A DNA stretch of 64,000 nucleotides, taken from the NCBI GenBank assembly GCA_963705885.1, contig OY970120.1, forward strand, positions 1,736,001 to 1,800,000. Direction: 5' to 3'. The notes beneath the pieces were generated by a model that was not told where the DNA came from, did not search any database, and worked only from the letters and a program-made list of their open reading frames with translations. Origin of the DNA: MFD01275-c22 sp963705885 (GTDB taxonomy: Bacteria; Actinomycetota; Actinomycetes; JACCUZ01). The position numbers were made by a program, and so were the translations under genes. Shown in pieces: positions 17,871 through 25,793 of the stretch (positions within the stretch are counted from its first letter, which is position 1; each line of letters begins with the position of its first letter).

Positions 17871-19174
17871 GCGACGACACCTCGACGGCGACCTGCTCCT
17901 GCGGCCACGACGGGCCGGCCGAGGCCATCGACCCGGTGGGCATGAGCCGGCGGCGGCTGCTCGGTGCCGCGGGTGCGGCCGTCGCGCTCGGGGTCGTCGG
18001 CGGCCTGGTGCGCGACACCGCGTCGACCCGGCTGGCGTTCGCCGGCCCGGCCTACACCGGCGACGTGCTCGTCGTGCTGAGCCTGCGCGGCGGGTTCGAC
18101 GGACTCTCGGCCGTGGTGCCCGCGGCCGACCCGGCGTACGTCGCCGCGCGGCCCGGCATCGCGATCCCGGCCGGTCGGCTGCTGCCGCTGGACGCGACGT
18201 TCGGGATGCACCCGGCGCTCGCGCCGCTCAAGCCGCTGTGGGACGCCGGGGTGCTCGGGGCGGTGCATGCCGCTGGGCAGCCCGACCCCACCCGGTCGCA
18301 CTTCAGGGCGATGGAGGAGATGGAGCGCGCCGCGCCGGGGTCGAGCGTGCGCACCGGCTGGCTCGACCGCGTCAGCGCCGCGCAGGGCTCCGGCGGGGCG
18401 TTCGCGACGGTGGGGGTCGGGGCGGACGCGAACCAGCGGGCGTTCGTCGGCCCGTCGCCCGAGCTGCTCGTCGGCTCGGTCAAGGACTTCTCGCTCGCCG
18501 GCGGCAAGCAGGCCGAGGAGCGTGCCCGGTGGACCCGCGCGCTCGACGCGATGCACCGCGGGTCGCGGTCGTCGGTGGCCCGGCCCGCGCGACTCACCCT
18601 CAACGCGCTGGGCACCGCGGCCGCCCTGCAGGCGACGGAGTACGTGCCGGCCAACGGCGCCGCCTACCCGCGCGGCGACCTCGGCGACTCGCTGCGCGAC
18701 GTGGCCCGGCTGGTCAAGGGCGGTGTCGGGCTCCGGGTGGCCACGGTGGACTTCGGCGACTGGGACATGCACCAGGGCCTGGGCCGGGTCGACGGCGGCT
18801 GGATGACCCGCCAGCTCACCGAGCTCGGCGAGGCGCTGGCCGCGTTCGCGACCGACCTGGGCGGCGACCTGTCCCGGGTGACGCTCGTGACGCTCTCGGA
18901 GTTCGGCCGGCGCGTACGGGAGAACGCCTCGGGGGGCCTCGACCACGGGCACGGCAACCTCATGCTGATGCTCGGCGGGGGAGTGGTCGGCGGTCGGATG
19001 CACGGCGCGTGGCGCGGGCTGTCTTCGGGGGCGCTGCTCGACGGCGACCTGCCTGCCGCCAACGACTACCGCACGGTCCTGGCCGAGATCCTCGAACGGC
19101 GCTGCTTCGTCCCGGCGTCGGCGGCGTTCCCCGGGCTGGGCAGCGCGCGCCTCGGGGTCGCCCGCTCACGCTGA
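17867..19174 (+). CDS. DUF1501 family protein with Tat signal
   Basis: A 435-aa protein that starts with a 20-residue polar stretch containing two Cys (CSCGHDG), followed by the twin-arginine motif GMSRRRLLGAAGAAVALGVVGG. The mature DUF1501 fold is related to alkaline-phosphatase/sulfatase-like proteins. VLSLRGGFDGLSAVVP, MHPALAPLKPLWD and VTLVTLSEFGRRVRENASGGLDHGHGN are the family landmarks. Function is unknown; it is co-translated with the DUF1800 gene. It ends 126 bp before the tad operon, which has its own likely promoter. Confidence 0.88.
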   Translation: MSDDTSTATCSCGHDGPAEAIDPVGMSRRRLLGAAGAAVALGVVGGLVRDTASTRLAFAGPAYTGDVLVVLSLRGGFDGLSAVVPAADPAYVAARPGIAIPAGRLLPLDATFGMHPALAPLKPLWDAGVLGAVHAAGQPDPTRSHFRAMEEMERAAPGSSVRTGWLDRVSAAQGSGGAFATVGVGADANQRAFVGPSPELLVGSVKDFSLAGGKQAEERARWTRALDAMHRGSRSSVARPARLTLNALGTAAALQATEYVPANGAAYPRGDLGDSLRDVARLVKGGVGLRVATVDFGDWDMHQGLGRVDGGWMTRQLTELGEALAAFATDLGGDLSRVTLVTLSEFGRRVRENASGGLDHGHGNLMLMLGGGVVGGRMHGAWRGLSSGALLDGDLPAANDYRTVLAEILERRCFVPASAAFPGLGSARLGVARSR

Positions 19175-19231
19175 GCGACCGCGCCTGCAGTCTCCACAGC
19201 GGACCCTCGTCCACAGGCCCCGGACGGCGGC

Positions 19232-19260
19232 TGGGCAACGCTGCCCGGGCTGGCTACGCT
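19232..19260 (+). promoter_or_regulatory. Candidate promoter of the tad operon
   Basis: TGGGCA (19232-19237), a 17-nt spacer and TACGCT (19255-19260) resemble a housekeeping actinobacterial promoter. The predicted start of transcription is about 34 nt before the TTG start of the first tad gene, whose GGGGGG ribosome site is seven bases from the codon. Confidence 0.4.
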
Positions 19261-19300
19261 CCCTCACCTCCGGTCGTCCGCACCAACGGGGGGAACGTCG

Positions 19301-20536
19301 TTGAACGCCGTGAGCGTCGTCGAGGACGAGGTGCGCGAGCTGGTCCGCCGCCGCGGCCTCGACCCGGTCGCTGACCCCGCCGCCGTCCGTCGCCTCGTCG
19401 ACGAGGTCATCTCCCACTACGACGAGCGCAGCGTCACCGGCGCCCTCCCGCAATTGGTCGACGCCCGCCAGGCCGCACGCGCCGTGTTCGACGCTGTGGC
19501 CGGGTTCGGGCCGCTGCAGAAGTTCCTCGACGACCCGACGGTCGAGGAGGTCTGGATCAACGAGCCGACCAAGGTGTTCATCGCGCGCCGGGGCGTGCAC
19601 GAGCTGACGACGACCATCCTGACCGCCGACGAGGTGCGCGACCTGGTCGAGAAGATGCTGAAGTCCTCGGGCCGGCGGGTCGACCTCTCGACCCCGTTCG
19701 TCGACGCGATGCTGCCCGACGGGTCGCGGCTGCACGTGGCGATCCCCGACATCACCCGCCAGCACTGGTCGGTGAACATCCGCAAGTTCGTCGTCCGCGC
19801 CACGCACCTCGACGACCTCGTCGCGCTCGGGACCTTGACCGCCCAGGCCGCGCGGTTCCTCGAGGCCGCGGTCGGCAGCGGCCTGAACATCCTCGTCGCG
19901 GGAGGCACGCAGGCCGGCAAGACCACGCTGCTGAACTGCCTCACCGCCGCCGTGCCCACCAGCGAGCGCGTGGTCACTGCCGAGGAGGTCTTCGAGCTCA
20001 AGGTCCCGCTGCCCGACGTCGTCGCCATGCAGTGCCGGCAGCCCAGCCTCGAGGGCACGGGCGAGATCAAGCTGCGCCGCCTCGTCAAGGAGGCGCTGCG
20101 GATGCGTCCGTCGCGGATCATCGTCGGCGAGGTGCGGCAGGAGGAGAGCCTCGACCTGTTGATCGCGCTCAACTCCGGCCTGCCCGGCATGTGCACCATT
20201 CACGCCAACTCCGCCCGCGAGGCCGTCACCAAGATGTGCACCCTGCCGCTGCTCGCGGGCGAGAACGTCGGGCACGCGTTCGTCGTCCCGACGGTCGCCG
20301 GCTGCATCGACCTCGTCGTGCACATCGCCACCGAGCGCGACGGCCGCCGCGCGGTGCGCGAGATCCTCGCGATCCCGGGTCGCGTCGAGGGCGACGTCGT
20401 CGAGACGGCGGACGTGTTCACCACGCGCGGCGACCGCCTCGTCCGGGCCGACGGCTGGCCCCCGCACACCGACCGCTTCGAGCGCGCGGGCTTCGACCTG
20501 ACGCGTCTGCTCGCGCCGTACGGAGCCGACGCATGA
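19301..20536 (+). CDS. tadA: TadA/CpaF-family pilus secretion ATPase
   Basis: A 411-aa GspE-superfamily hexameric ATPase that powers assembly of Flp/Tad pili. The N-terminal helical part is followed by VEEVWINEPTKVFIARRG, Walker A AGGTQAGKTTLLNC (about residues 200-213), the Asp/Glu box and Walker B-like RMRPSRIIVGEVR, and the His box CTIHANSARE. It starts at TTG 19301 with a strong G-rich ribosome site. It is the first gene of a seven-gene block (tadA-tadB-tadC-pilin-tadE-tadE/F-tadG) with short gaps or overlaps. Confidence 0.92.
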   Translation: MNAVSVVEDEVRELVRRRGLDPVADPAAVRRLVDEVISHYDERSVTGALPQLVDARQAARAVFDAVAGFGPLQKFLDDPTVEEVWINEPTKVFIARRGVHELTTTILTADEVRDLVEKMLKSSGRRVDLSTPFVDAMLPDGSRLHVAIPDITRQHWSVNIRKFVVRATHLDDLVALGTLTAQAARFLEAAVGSGLNILVAGGTQAGKTTLLNCLTAAVPTSERVVTAEEVFELKVPLPDVVAMQCRQPSLEGTGEIKLRRLVKEALRMRPSRIIVGEVRQEESLDLLIALNSGLPGMCTIHANSAREAVTKMCTLPLLAGENVGHAFVVPTVAGCIDLVVHIATERDGRRAVREILAIPGRVEGDVVETADVFTTRGDRLVRADGWPPHTDRFERAGFDLTRLLAPYGADA

Positions 20537-20549
20537 CGGCGGGCCGCTG

Positions 20550-21407
20550 ATGGGCGCGCTCGTCGGGCTGCTGTTCGGCCTCGGGCTCTTCCTCGTGTGG
20601 CGCTCGTTCACCCCGCCCGCCCCGAAGGCGCCGGGACGCACGCAGCGGCGCGACAAGGTGGCCAACCTGCTCGCGCAGGCCGGCATCGAGGCGGTCACCC
20701 CCGGTGGCCTCGTCGCGTCGTGCGTCGGCGTCGGCGCGGTCGTGCTCGTCCTGATGTACGCGGTGTCACGCTCGCCCGCGATCGCTCTCGCGTTCGCCCT
20801 GATCGCGTCCTGGGGCCCGGTCGCGGTCGTGCGGTTCCGGGCCCGTCAGCGGCGCAGCGAGCTGCGCGACCTGTGGCCCGAGGTCGTCGACAACCTCGCC
20901 TCGGGGGTGCGGGCGGGCCTGTCCCTGCCCGAGGCGCTGACGCAGGTCGGCGTGCGCGGGCCGGTCGAGCTGCGCCGGCCGTTCGCGCGGTTCGGCGAGG
21001 ACTACCGCGCGACGGGGCGGTTCTACGACTGCCTCGACCGGCTCAAGGCATCGCTCGCCGACCCGGTGGGCGACCGCATCGTCGAGTCGTTACGCATGGC
21101 CCGGGAGGTGGGCGGCAGCGACCTCGGACGACTGCTGCGCACCCTGTCGGCATTCCTGCGCGAGGACGCCCGGACGAGGGCGGAGCTCGAGACCCGGCAG
21201 GGGTGGACGGTCAACGCCGCGCGGCTCGCGGTCGCTGCTCCGTGGATCGTGCTGGCGCTGCTGTCGCTGCGGCCGGAGGCGGTGCGGGCCTACAACAGCG
21301 GCACGGGGCTCGTCGTGCTCGCTCTCGGCGGCGGGCTGTGCCTGGTCGCCTACCGGGTGATGATCCGCATCGGGCGCCTGCCCGAGGAGGAGCGGGTGCT
21401 GCGATGA
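20550..21407 (+). CDS. tadB: TadB-like inner-membrane platform protein, type II secretion F domain
   Basis: A 285-aa protein with an N-terminal membrane helix (GALVGLLFGLGLFLVW), a second hydrophobic pair (about residues 55-90), the cytoplasmic T2SSF helical domain (ELRDLWPEVVDNLASGVRAGLSLPEAL through LLRTLSAFLREDARTRAELETRQGW) and two C-terminal helices. It forms the membrane platform with TadC, on which TadA acts. It starts 13 bp after the tadA stop. Confidence 0.88.
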   Translation: MGALVGLLFGLGLFLVWRSFTPPAPKAPGRTQRRDKVANLLAQAGIEAVTPGGLVASCVGVGAVVLVLMYAVSRSPAIALAFALIASWGPVAVVRFRARQRRSELRDLWPEVVDNLASGVRAGLSLPEALTQVGVRGPVELRRPFARFGEDYRATGRFYDCLDRLKASLADPVGDRIVESLRMAREVGGSDLGRLLRTLSAFLREDARTRAELETRQGWTVNAARLAVAAPWIVLALLSLRPEAVRAYNSGTGLVVLALGGGLCLVAYRVMIRIGRLPEEERVLR

Positions 21408-21432
21408 GCCGCCGCTGCACGAGGAGCGGGAC

Positions 21433-22368
21433 GTGACCCCGGCGCTGCAGGGCGCGCTGGTCGGGCTGTTCGCGGCCACCGGGGCGCTGCTCGCGCTGAG
21501 CCGCGTGCCCGCGATGCGCAGGCCGCGACTCGACGACCGGCTCTCGCCGTACCTGCGCGACGCCGCGCGCCCGTCGCGCCTGCTCCTTACCGAGCGTGCG
21601 CTGACCCCCTTCCCGACACTGGAGCGCATCGTCGGCCCCGTCATGGGCGACGCGGTGCGGATGCTCGAGCGCGTCCTCGGCGGGGCGGCCTCCGCGCGTC
21701 ACCGGCTCGAGCAGGCGGGGCGTGGCACGACGCTCGAGGAGTTCCGTGCCGAGCAGGTCCTGTGGGGCGGGGCCGGGCTGCTTGCGGGGCTGGGCATGAG
21801 CCTGCTGTTCTCCGCGAACGGCGACTTCCGCCCCGTACCCCTGCTCGTGCTCTGCCTGGTGTGCACCGTGTCGGGGGTGCTCGCCAGGGACCGGTGGCTC
21901 TCGCGCGAGGTGGCGCGCCGCGAGGAGCGCATGATGGCGGAGTTCCCGACCATCGCCGAGCTGCTGGCGCTCGCCGTGGCGGCGGGGGAGGGCGCGGTCG
22001 GCGCGCTCGAGCGCGTCACCACCATCAGTCGCGGCGAGCTGGCCCGCGAGCTGGGTCGTGCGCTGGCCGACGCGCGCGCCGGCGCGTCGCTCGTCCAGGC
22101 GCTGCAAGGCATCGCGACCCGCACCACGCTGCCGCCGCTCGCGCGCTTCGTGGACGGGGTGGCGGTCGCCGTCGAGCGCGGGACGCCGCTGGCAGAGGTG
22201 CTGCGCGCACAGGCGGTCGACGTGCGCGAGGCAGGCAAGAGAGCGTTGCTCGAGGCGGGTGGACGCAAGGAGATCGCGATGATGGTCCCCGTCGTCTTTC
22301 TCGTGCTCCCGGTGACCGTTCTCTTCGCGCTGTTCCCGGGGTTCCTCGGGTTCACCGTCTCCGGATGA
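21433..22368 (+). CDS. tadC: TadC-like inner-membrane platform protein, type II secretion F domain
   Basis: A 311-aa T2SSF-domain protein. It has a hydrophobic N-terminus, a helix pair at about residues 110-150, the helical F domain (MMAEFPTIAELLALAVAAGEGAVGALERV and GASLVQALQGIATR), and a final membrane helix (MMVPVVFLVLPVTVLFALFPG). GTG 21433 has GAGGAGCGGG just upstream. It pairs with TadB as the second half of the pilus platform. Confidence 0.88.
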   Translation: MTPALQGALVGLFAATGALLALSRVPAMRRPRLDDRLSPYLRDAARPSRLLLTERALTPFPTLERIVGPVMGDAVRMLERVLGGAASARHRLEQAGRGTTLEEFRAEQVLWGGAGLLAGLGMSLLFSANGDFRPVPLLVLCLVCTVSGVLARDRWLSREVARREERMMAEFPTIAELLALAVAAGEGAVGALERVTTISRGELARELGRALADARAGASLVQALQGIATRTTLPPLARFVDGVAVAVERGTPLAEVLRAQAVDVREAGKRALLEAGGRKEIAMMVPVVFLVLPVTVLFALFPGFLGFTVSG

Positions 22369-22415
22369 GCAAGGGCAGGACCGCAGGGGCATGACGGACT
22401 GACGAGGGAGTCGAG

Positions 22416-22640
22416 ATGCTGCAGGTGCTCGGAGGGGCGGCCAGGCCGCTGACGGAGGCCGCGCTGTGGGCCTGGACGAGGCTCACCAGCCACGGTCGCG
22501 ACCGCGGCGACGTGCCGGGATGGGTGCTCGTGACGATCATGACCGCGGGCCTGGTGACGGCTCTGTGGCTGGTCGCCGACGACAAGCTCAAGGAGCTGTT
22601 CAACAACGCCCTCGACGGTGTCGTGGGCAACGCGCCCTGA
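22416..22640 (+). CDS. Flp-like pilin subunit candidate
   Basis: A 74-aa protein with a charged N-terminal half ending in SHGRDRGDVPG and one hydrophobic helix, WVLVTIMTAGLVTALWLVA, then an amphipathic tail. Size and position between tadC and tadE fit the major pilin slot. A processing site could be the Gly before the helix (GDVPG), but a classical Flp G/XXXXEY motif is not present, so the assignment is by context. A GAGGGAG ribosome site precedes ATG 22416. Confidence 0.65.
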   Translation: MLQVLGGAARPLTEAALWAWTRLTSHGRDRGDVPGWVLVTIMTAGLVTALWLVADDKLKELFNNALDGVVGNAP

Positions 22641-22647
22641 CGAAGCC

Positions 22648-23028
22648 GTGGCGCCTCGCGACGACCGGGGCTCGGCGATCGTCGAGTTCACCCTGGTCGG
22701 GGTCCTGCTCACCGTGCTGTTCCTCGGCGTGCTGCAGCTCGGGCTCGCGCTGCACGTGCGCAACACGCTCGCGGCCTCGGCCGCCGAGGGCGCGCGGTAC
22801 GCAGCCAACGCCGACCGGGAGCCGGCGGACGGCGAGGCGGTCACCCGGCAGCTCATCCGCGACTCGCTCGCCGACACCTTCGCGCGAGGGGTGACCAGCG
22901 GCTTCGAGACGGTCGACGGGGTGCCCACTGTCTACGTGCAGGTCGACGCGACGCTGCCGCTGGTCGGTCTGCTCGGGCCGTCGCGGGGGATCCGCGTGCG
23001 CGGGCACTCGGTCGAGGAGGCGCCGTGA
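22648..23028 (+). CDS. tadE: TadE-like pseudopilin
   Basis: A protein of about 126 aa. It opens with the TadE signature DRGSAIVEFTLVGVLLTVLFL, in which the Glu follows the processing site by a few residues, and continues with a helix bearing LALHVRNTLAASAAEGARYAA. The C-terminal half is beta-rich and extracytoplasmic. I prefer GTG 22648; the same frame is open back to GTG 22618, which would overlap the pilin gene. Its stop overlaps the next start (GTGA). Confidence 0.8.
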   Translation: MAPRDDRGSAIVEFTLVGVLLTVLFLGVLQLGLALHVRNTLAASAAEGARYAANADREPADGEAVTRQLIRDSLADTFARGVTSGFETVDGVPTVYVQVDATLPLVGLLGPSRGIRVRGHSVEEAP

Positions 23029-23519
23029 CCGTGGAGCTGCGGTGTCGCGTCGCGCGTCTGGTTGCACGAGTGCCGTCGCGCGGCCGCGGGGGCGCGTCCG
23101 ACGACGGCAACGCCATCGTGGAGTTCGTCTACCTCGCGGTGCTGCTCATGGTGCCGCTTGTCTACGTCCTGCTGACGGTGTTTCGCGTGCAAGGGGCCGC
23201 TTACGCCGTGTCCAGCGCGGCCCGCGAGGCCGGCCGGGTCTACGCCACGTCGGACTCGCTCGACGACGCCGGCGAACGGGCCTTCACCGCGGCCTCCATC
23301 GTGATGAGGGACAGCAACCTTCCGCTGTCGGCGCGCGACCTGCGCATCAGCTGCTCGTCGGACCCGTGCCTGGTGCCCGGCAGCCGGGTGGACGTGGTCA
23401 TCGACTACGAGGTGTCGCTGCCGTTGCTGCCCCGGATCTTCGACCGGGCGCCCGCGACGGTCCGGGTCAGCAGCCGGCACCTCGAGGTGGTCGACCGGTT
23501 CCGCGACGGTGCGCGATGA
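23025..23519 (+). CDS. TadE/TadF-like pseudopilin
   Basis: A 164-aa second TadE-type minor pilin. A basic leader of about 28 residues is followed by DDGNAIVEFVYLAVLLMVPLVYVLL, then SSAAREAGRVYATSD and a beta-rich tail with a Cys pair (SCSSDPC) that could form a disulfide. It corresponds in position to TadF of other systems. It overlaps both neighbours by 4 bp. Confidence 0.8.
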   Translation: MTVELRCRVARLVARVPSRGRGGASDDGNAIVEFVYLAVLLMVPLVYVLLTVFRVQGAAYAVSSAAREAGRVYATSDSLDDAGERAFTAASIVMRDSNLPLSARDLRISCSSDPCLVPGSRVDVVIDYEVSLPLLPRIFDRAPATVRVSSRHLEVVDRFRDGAR

Positions 23520-24010
23520 AGCATCGCGAGTCCGGTGGCCGTCCGGGCGCTCTCGGCCGGCTGCGTGCCGTGCGCTCCCGCGGCGACGAGGGCCAGCTGC
23601 TGCTGCTCGTGCTGATCTACACCGTGATCGCCGGACTCCTGGTCGCCGTCGTCGTGAACCTGTCCAAGGCCTACCTCTACCGCCGCTCGCTCGTGGCCGC
23701 CGCCGACGGTGCCGCGCTCACGGCGGCGAACCAACCCGACCTCGAGCGCATCTACGCCGGCGCCGGGCAGGTGCTCCCGTTGTCCGAGACTGGTGCCCGT
23801 GCGGCAGTCCGGCAGTACGCCGTGGACGCGGACCTGGACCGGCGGTTCGACGGCTTCCGCGTCGTGGACGTGAGCACCGACGGCCAGACGGTGACGGTCG
23901 CCCTGCGGGCGGTCGTGGAGATGCCGTTCGCCAACGTGCTCACCGCAGGCATCGCCGACGGCTACGAGGTGGGCGCGACCGCGCGGGCCACTTCGCCGCT
24001 CTCGCCCTGA
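23516..24010 (+). CDS. TadG-like membrane-anchored pilus assembly protein
   Basis: A 164-aa protein with the actinobacterial Tad terminal-gene layout: a charged leader, the segment RGDEGQLLLLVLIYTVIAGLLVAVVVNLSKAYL (a membrane helix after a Glu-Gly-Gln motif), then RRSLVAAADGAALTAANQ, which is typical of TadG/TadE-like proteins, and a beta-rich domain. ATG 23516 overlaps the preceding stop (ATGA). It is the last recognisable tad gene. No prepilin peptidase (tadV) or tadZ/cpaE gene is linked. Confidence 0.72.
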   Translation: MKHRESGGRPGALGRLRAVRSRGDEGQLLLLVLIYTVIAGLLVAVVVNLSKAYLYRRSLVAAADGAALTAANQPDLERIYAGAGQVLPLSETGARAAVRQYAVDADLDRRFDGFRVVDVSTDGQTVTVALRAVVEMPFANVLTAGIADGYEVGATARATSPLSP

Positions 24011-24149
24011 CCCGGTGATGCGCCGCTGCGACCTCGTATCCCGGTCCCGTTGCGAGCATCTTGACGACGGGATCGAGCGGGGCTAGACCGGTGTCGAGGG
24101 TCGCCGCCGATCCGCGACGGCTGGCGTTCGGCGATGGAGGGAGAGACCC

Positions 24150-25121
24150 GTGGCGGCAGCATGGGATCTGGCCGGAAATGCGATCGCAGCAGGCGACTTC
24201 CTCGGCACGACCAATGCCCAGGCACTGTCGGTCCGCACGAACGGTGCCGAGCGTGTCCACGTGCAGGCGGAGGGAAACGTCGGGGTAGGGCTGAACAATC
24301 CGCGGACACCGCTCCACGTGCTGGGCCGCATGGCGACCGGACTCGACCACACATCGGCCGGTGCGCTGACGTTCTTCCCACCGGACGGGTTCGCCTGGTT
24401 CCACATCGACAACGGGCCGGCACGTCGACGAATCGGGCGGCTTCGCTTCTCGCACGGGCCGACGCCAGGCAGCGCCGAGCTGTTGACACTCGTCCAGGAC
24501 GGCAACGTCGGCGTGGGGACCGCCGCGCCGTCGGTGAAGCTCCACGTCACCGGAAATCGCCTGCGCCTGGAGTCCGGGGGCCGGCGCCTCGACCTGCGCG
24601 CCGACGGCGGCGCCCTCGACGTGCAGTCCGAGACGCACAGCGTCTACGTCCACAGCTCCGGCCCCGGCGGCCGCAACCACGTCATCATGCAGCCCTTCGG
24701 TGGCGAGGGGAACGTGGGCATCGGAACGCAGACTCCGACGAGCAAGCTGCACGTGTCAGGGGACGTGCGAGCCAATGACTTCCTCCTCACCTCCGACGCA
24801 CGCCTGAAGGAGGATGTCCGCCCGTTGAGCGGTGCCCTGGCAAAGGTGCAGCGGCTTCGGGGAGTCGAGTTCTCCTGGCGGTCCGGCGCACAGGACTCAC
24901 CAGCCCTCGACGCCCGCCGTCAGGTCGGCGTGGTTGCGCAGGAGGTCGAGGACGTCGCACCGGAGCTGGTGGACTCGGCTCACGACGGTTACAAGGGCGT
25001 CGACCTCAGCGGGTTGGTCGGGATGCTCGTGGAGGCCGTGAAGGACCTGGCAGCCGAGAATCGCACGCTCCGGCGCCGGGTCGAGGGCCTGGAGCAGGTG
25101 GCACCCGGGTCGGGCAGCTGA
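24150..25121 (+). CDS. Phage-fibre-like protein with S74 intramolecular chaperone domain
   Basis: A 323-aa protein. Three copies of a trimeric-fibre repeat of the form GNVGIGTxxPxxKLHVxG are seen at about residues 42-60, 117-135 and 190-208. They are preceded by an N-terminal WDLAGNAIAAGDFLGTT segment. The C-terminal 108 residues form a peptidase S74 domain, the self-cleaving chaperone that trimerises phage tail spikes. The catalytic dyad Ser215 and Lys220 is intact with the family's +5 spacing (SDARLK), and a final coiled coil (DLAAENRTLRRRVEGLEQ) is present. There is no signal peptide or other phage gene. GTG 24150 has GGAGGGAGAG just upstream. It is the first gene of a three-gene cassette; its stop shares a base with the next start. 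Confidence 0.82.
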   Translation: MAAAWDLAGNAIAAGDFLGTTNAQALSVRTNGAERVHVQAEGNVGVGLNNPRTPLHVLGRMATGLDHTSAGALTFFPPDGFAWFHIDNGPARRRIGRLRFSHGPTPGSAELLTLVQDGNVGVGTAAPSVKLHVTGNRLRLESGGRRLDLRADGGALDVQSETHSVYVHSSGPGGRNHVIMQPFGGEGNVGIGTQTPTSKLHVSGDVRANDFLLTSDARLKEDVRPLSGALAKVQRLRGVEFSWRSGAQDSPALDARRQVGVVAQEVEDVAPELVDSAHDGYKGVDLSGLVGMLVEAVKDLAAENRTLRRRVEGLEQVAPGSGS

Positions 25122-25786
25122 TGGTCGATTCTGTTCGCAGCTCCGCGGCGTGCATCGGAGTGACCGGGGAGTTCTCCGTCTCGAGGGACTTCTTCGGCTT
25201 CCTCCGCGGAGCGCCGAGCGAGGTGTCCGTCGGTACCCAGGTCAACCGTCTCAAGGGCCGCCACGTGCACATGAACTTCATCCGAGTCGGCAGTGACCAG
25301 TTCTTGGCATCGGACCTCTCCGAGATGGACGCGGGGTTGCAGTTCACGCGGGACAACTACGCCCAGGTCAACCTCGGAGTGGGCAGAATCGAGCACTACG
25401 TCATCAGCACCGCGCAGGCTGACACCGCGGAGAACATCAACAACGACGACGAGGCCGAGGAGCTGACCAACGACTGGACCGTCCCGAACTCCGCACTGGA
25501 CATCTTCTGGGTGCTGACGTACTCAGGCAGCACGATCGGGCTCTCCCGCGTCGACGGTCCGTGCGACAAGGACGCGAAGGGCATGGACGGATCCGTTGTC
25601 GCCATCGAGGGGGATGTGAACACGACGGGGTTCGTGCTCGCGCACGAGGCGGGCCACTACCTCGGTCTCAGCCACAGCGGCAGCTCGACGAACCTTATGT
25701 TCGGCACGGTGCCCAACGGCGGGAACCTGTCCGGCTCACAGGGCAGCGACATGCGCGACCACTGTTTCACCAGGTCTGGATGCTGA
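25121..25786 (+). CDS. Metzincin-type zinc metalloprotease
   Basis: A 221-aa protein with a complete metzincin zinc motif HEAGHYLGLSH (His175, Glu176, His179, His185), followed by a Met-turn candidate in TNLMFGTVPNGG (about residues 191-202). The closest type is M10/matrixin-like, though no cysteine-switch propeptide is visible. Four Cys in the catalytic half may form disulfides. There is no signal peptide, which is unusual for a metzincin and suggests a non-Sec route or an intracellular target. The GC content is low for the window: 75 of 120 bases (62.5%) at 25381-25500. Translational coupling to the S74 gene (TGATG) implies joint function. Confidence 0.8.
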   Translation: MVDSVRSSAACIGVTGEFSVSRDFFGFLRGAPSEVSVGTQVNRLKGRHVHMNFIRVGSDQFLASDLSEMDAGLQFTRDNYAQVNLGVGRIEHYVISTAQADTAENINNDDEAEELTNDWTVPNSALDIFWVLTYSGSTIGLSRVDGPCDKDAKGMDGSVVAIEGDVNTTGFVLAHEAGHYLGLSHSGSSTNLMFGTVPNGGNLSGSQGSDMRDHCFTRSGC

Positions 25787-25793
25787 GGTCACC

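Noticed and set aside
22618..22647. GTG 22618 as the tadE start
   Set aside because: It would overlap the pilin gene by 23 bp and adds ten non-conserved residues; GTG 22648 fits the operon spacing better.
24150..25121. Prophage remnant based on the S74 fibre gene
   Set aside because: No integrase, capsid, tail, lysis or att-like sequence was seen on either side, so a prophage call is not justified from this window.
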